Assembly (NCBI GenBank): GCA_003165855.1
Contig: PMXH01000023.1
Span: 4,336-11,254, forward strand
From: Acidobacteriaceae bacterium
GTDB lineage: Bacteria; Acidobacteriota; Terriglobia; Terriglobales; Acidobacteriaceae
Direction: 5' to 3'
DNA: 6,919 bases
Numbering within the stretch: the stretch's first letter is position 1; every line of letters begins with the position of its first letter. The position numbers and the translations under genes are program-made. A model generated the notes under the pieces. It was not told the origin of the DNA. It saw only the letters and a program-made list of their open reading frames with translations, and searched no databases. This document shows, one piece after another, positions 5,663 through 6,919 of the stretch.

Positions 5663-6184
5663 TCAACGCGGGTTTAGTTTGGCCGCGGTTTCTTCCTGCC
5701 CACTCGACTTGTGAAACAAGATCTCCAGTACCAGCAACCCGGCCCCCACTACTATCGCGCTATCCGCCAAATTGAACACCGGCCACTGGTACCGCTTCAC
5801 GTAGAGCAGCAGAAAGTCGACCACGCGTCCGCTGGCCACACGATCCCACAAATTCCCTAACGCTCCTCCCATAATCAGCGACAAGCCAATGCCGGTAACT
5901 ACGTGAGCGCGATCGTTTTTCCAGAGCAAGACCGAGACCACCGCCAACGCAATCATGGAAAACGCAATCAGCAAGCCCGTCTTCCAGTGCGCAGGCGAAT
6001 CGGCGAACAGGCTGAAAGCCGCGCCAGTGTTCTCCGTATGGGTAAGCCGAAAAAAGCCAGGGATGACCTGAATATGGGAATAAAGCGAGATGCGTTTCGC
6101 CACCACGTGCTTCGTCCAGCGGTCGAGCACGACAACGACGATGGCGATCAGCAGGTAGAGCGTGCGAGCGGAAGTCTTGTTCAT
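5663..6184 (-). CDS. lspA: Lipoprotein signal peptidase II
   Basis: LspA is an inner-membrane aspartyl protease that removes the signal peptide of prolipoproteins after Lgt has lipidated the +1 cysteine. The 173-residue length and four hydrophobic segments (about 8-28, 68-88, 95-112 and 138-157) match the family. All its signature blocks are present: LDRWTK with Asp21, HTENTGAAF (49-57), GNLWDR (110-115), VVDF with catalytic Asp123, and FNLADSAI with catalytic Asp141. The gene is therefore intact, unlike the fragment at 4754-4873, which matches its residues 134 to the end. The ATG at 6184 is preceded by only a weak AGG. A TATATT at 6208-6203 could be a -10 box but lacks a -35 partner. It is divergent from the M28 peptidase gene across 149 bases, and vapBC follows it on the same strand. 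Confidence 0.97.
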   Translation of the reverse strand: MNKTSARTLYLLIAIVVVVLDRWTKHVVAKRISLYSHIQVIPGFFRLTHTENTGAAFSLFADSPAHWKTGLLIAFSMIALAVVSVLLWKNDRAHVVTGIGLSLIMGGALGNLWDRVASGRVVDFLLLYVKRYQWPVFNLADSAIVVGAGLLVLEILFHKSSGQEETAAKLNPR

Positions 6185-6280
6185 CCGAAAGTTTGGCCTG
6201 GAAATATACTAACCCGCTCGGGCCGCGCCGCGCTTGCCCCCGCTTAAGCCAGCTGATTCCGAAACGCATCCGCAGCCTCA

Positions 6281-6309
6281 TTGACACGCCTCTAGCCAAC
6301 CCATACCAT
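6281..6309 (+). promoter_or_regulatory. Promoter of the M28 peptidase gene
   Basis: TTGACA (6281-6286), a 17-base spacer and TACCAT (6304-6309, four of six consensus bases) precede the ATG at 6334. A start near 6316 would leave a leader of about 18 bases that includes the AGGAAA ribosome site. Confidence 0.6.
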
Positions 6310-6320
6310 TCTTCGTCCAA

Positions 6321-6326
6321 AGGAAA
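6321..6326 (+). promoter_or_regulatory. Ribosome binding site of the M28 peptidase gene
   Basis: AGGAAA lies 7 bases before the ATG at 6334 and supports that start, which opens directly into a signal peptide. Confidence 0.6.
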
Positions 6327-6333
6327 TCCTGCC

Positions 6334-6919
6334 ATGCATACCCTCGTAAACCGCTCCAAGCAGCGCCTGCCCAAAGCATTTCTAGCGCTTCTCGCCGTTG
6401 CGCTCTTAACGGTCGCGGCGACCGCTCCAATCGGCCAAGCCGACCCCACCCGCTATCTCAACGACATTAAAGCCCTCTCCGCACCGGCAATGGAAGGACG
6501 CGGCGCCGGCACAAAAGGCCTGGCGCGCGCCGAGGCCCTCATCGTGAAGCGCTACAAAGAACTCAAGATTCCACCGGCGGGAAGCCAGGGCTATCTCCAG
6601 CCGTTCACGCTGATCACCGGAGCCCGGCTGAAATCAGACAACCGGCTTGTGGTCACCAACGGCGGCACTAAGACGGATCTGAAAACGAACCAGGATTTCG
6701 TCCCTTTCAGCTTTTCCTCTTCGAAGCAAGCCGCGGGATCCGTCGTCTTCGCTGGCTATGGAGTCACGGCGGACGAATATCAATACGACGACTACGCCAA
6801 CCTCGATGTAAAAGACAAAATTGTAGTTGTGCTCCGCTACGAGCCCGCCACCTTCGCCGCCAAGAGCGGCAACCAGGGACTCACTCACCATTCGCAAACC
6901 ATCACCAAAGCAATCAACG
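6334..6919 (+). CDS. Secreted M28 family metallopeptidase, N-terminal part (runs off the window)
   Basis: An open frame with no stop reaches the window end, giving 195 residues. A basic start (KQRLPK), a hydrophobic core (15-31) and GQA at 34-36 form a signal peptide, so the enzyme should be exported. The mature part begins with a helix and the motif MEGRGAGTKGLARAE (53-67), then PPAGSQGYLQPF (80-91) and FAGYGVTADEYQYDDYA (139-155). These match the N-terminus of M28 zinc aminopeptidases that carry an inserted PA-like domain, of the type found in many copies in Acidobacteriota. The zinc-binding His, Asp and Glu residues lie beyond the window, so activity cannot be confirmed. The family cleaves N-terminal amino acids from peptides, usually with two zinc ions. 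The gene has its own promoter and is divergent from lspA. Confidence 0.9.
   Translation, partial: MHTLVNRSKQRLPKAFLALLAVALLTVAATAPIGQADPTRYLNDIKALSAPAMEGRGAGTKGLARAEALIVKRYKELKIPPAGSQGYLQPFTLITGARLKSDNRLVVTNGGTKTDLKTNQDFVPFSFSSSKQAAGSVVFAGYGVTADEYQYDDYANLDVKDKIVVVLRYEPATFAAKSGNQGLTHHSQTITKAIN

Noticed and set aside
6203..6208. TATATT as the lspA promoter -10 box
   Set aside because: No acceptable -35 hexamer at 16-18 bases (GC-rich GCGGCG at 17), so left as a possibility only.
5760..6449. 229-codon minus-strand open frame over lspA and the peptidase start
   Set aside because: It overlaps lspA in another frame and crosses the M28 promoter and signal peptide; no family features.

Overview
The window looks like chromosomal DNA from a GC-rich Gram-negative bacterium, most plausibly an Acidobacteriota member. 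This is inferred from three things: the GAF-like protein with a conserved helical C-terminal block, the long periplasmic TPR-type Slt, and the secreted M28 peptidase beside lspA. A 16S or whole-genome comparison would be needed to be sure. I see no rRNA, tRNA, CRISPR array or transposase.

Left part (1-3930, + strand): the tail of a membrane protein, possibly a CDP-alcohol phosphatidyltransferase, ends at 87. After a 221-base gap with a TATAAT box come a GAF-like protein (309-1457) and, 55 bases later, a large soluble-type lytic transglycosylase (1513-3930), the best-defined enzyme here.

Middle part (3934-5546, - strand): an unrecognised four-helix membrane protein converges on slt with 3 bases between the stop codons. 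Upstream of it lie a cluster of small inverted repeats, then a decayed 3' end of an lspA gene that begins 1 base after the stop codon of a vapC-type PIN toxin gene. The vapBC pair overlaps by 14 bases. It is driven by a near-consensus promoter (TTGACA-N17-TATACT) whose predicted start site falls on the antitoxin ATG, so the message is probably leaderless. A 30-bp inverted repeat covers that promoter and is a candidate autoregulatory operator.

Right part (5663-6919): the intact lspA (signal peptidase II) is on the - strand. It is divergent from a secreted M28 metallopeptidase that runs off the window on the + strand behind its own TTGACA-N17-TACCAT promoter.

The genes share a cell-envelope theme: phospholipid synthesis (tentative), peptidoglycan cleavage, lipoprotein maturation and a secreted peptidase. 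The most unusual structure is the vapBC module bracketed in direct orientation by two lspA 3' ends, one intact and one decayed. The copies differ mainly at synonymous positions, so the decayed copy came from a gene that had long been under selection.
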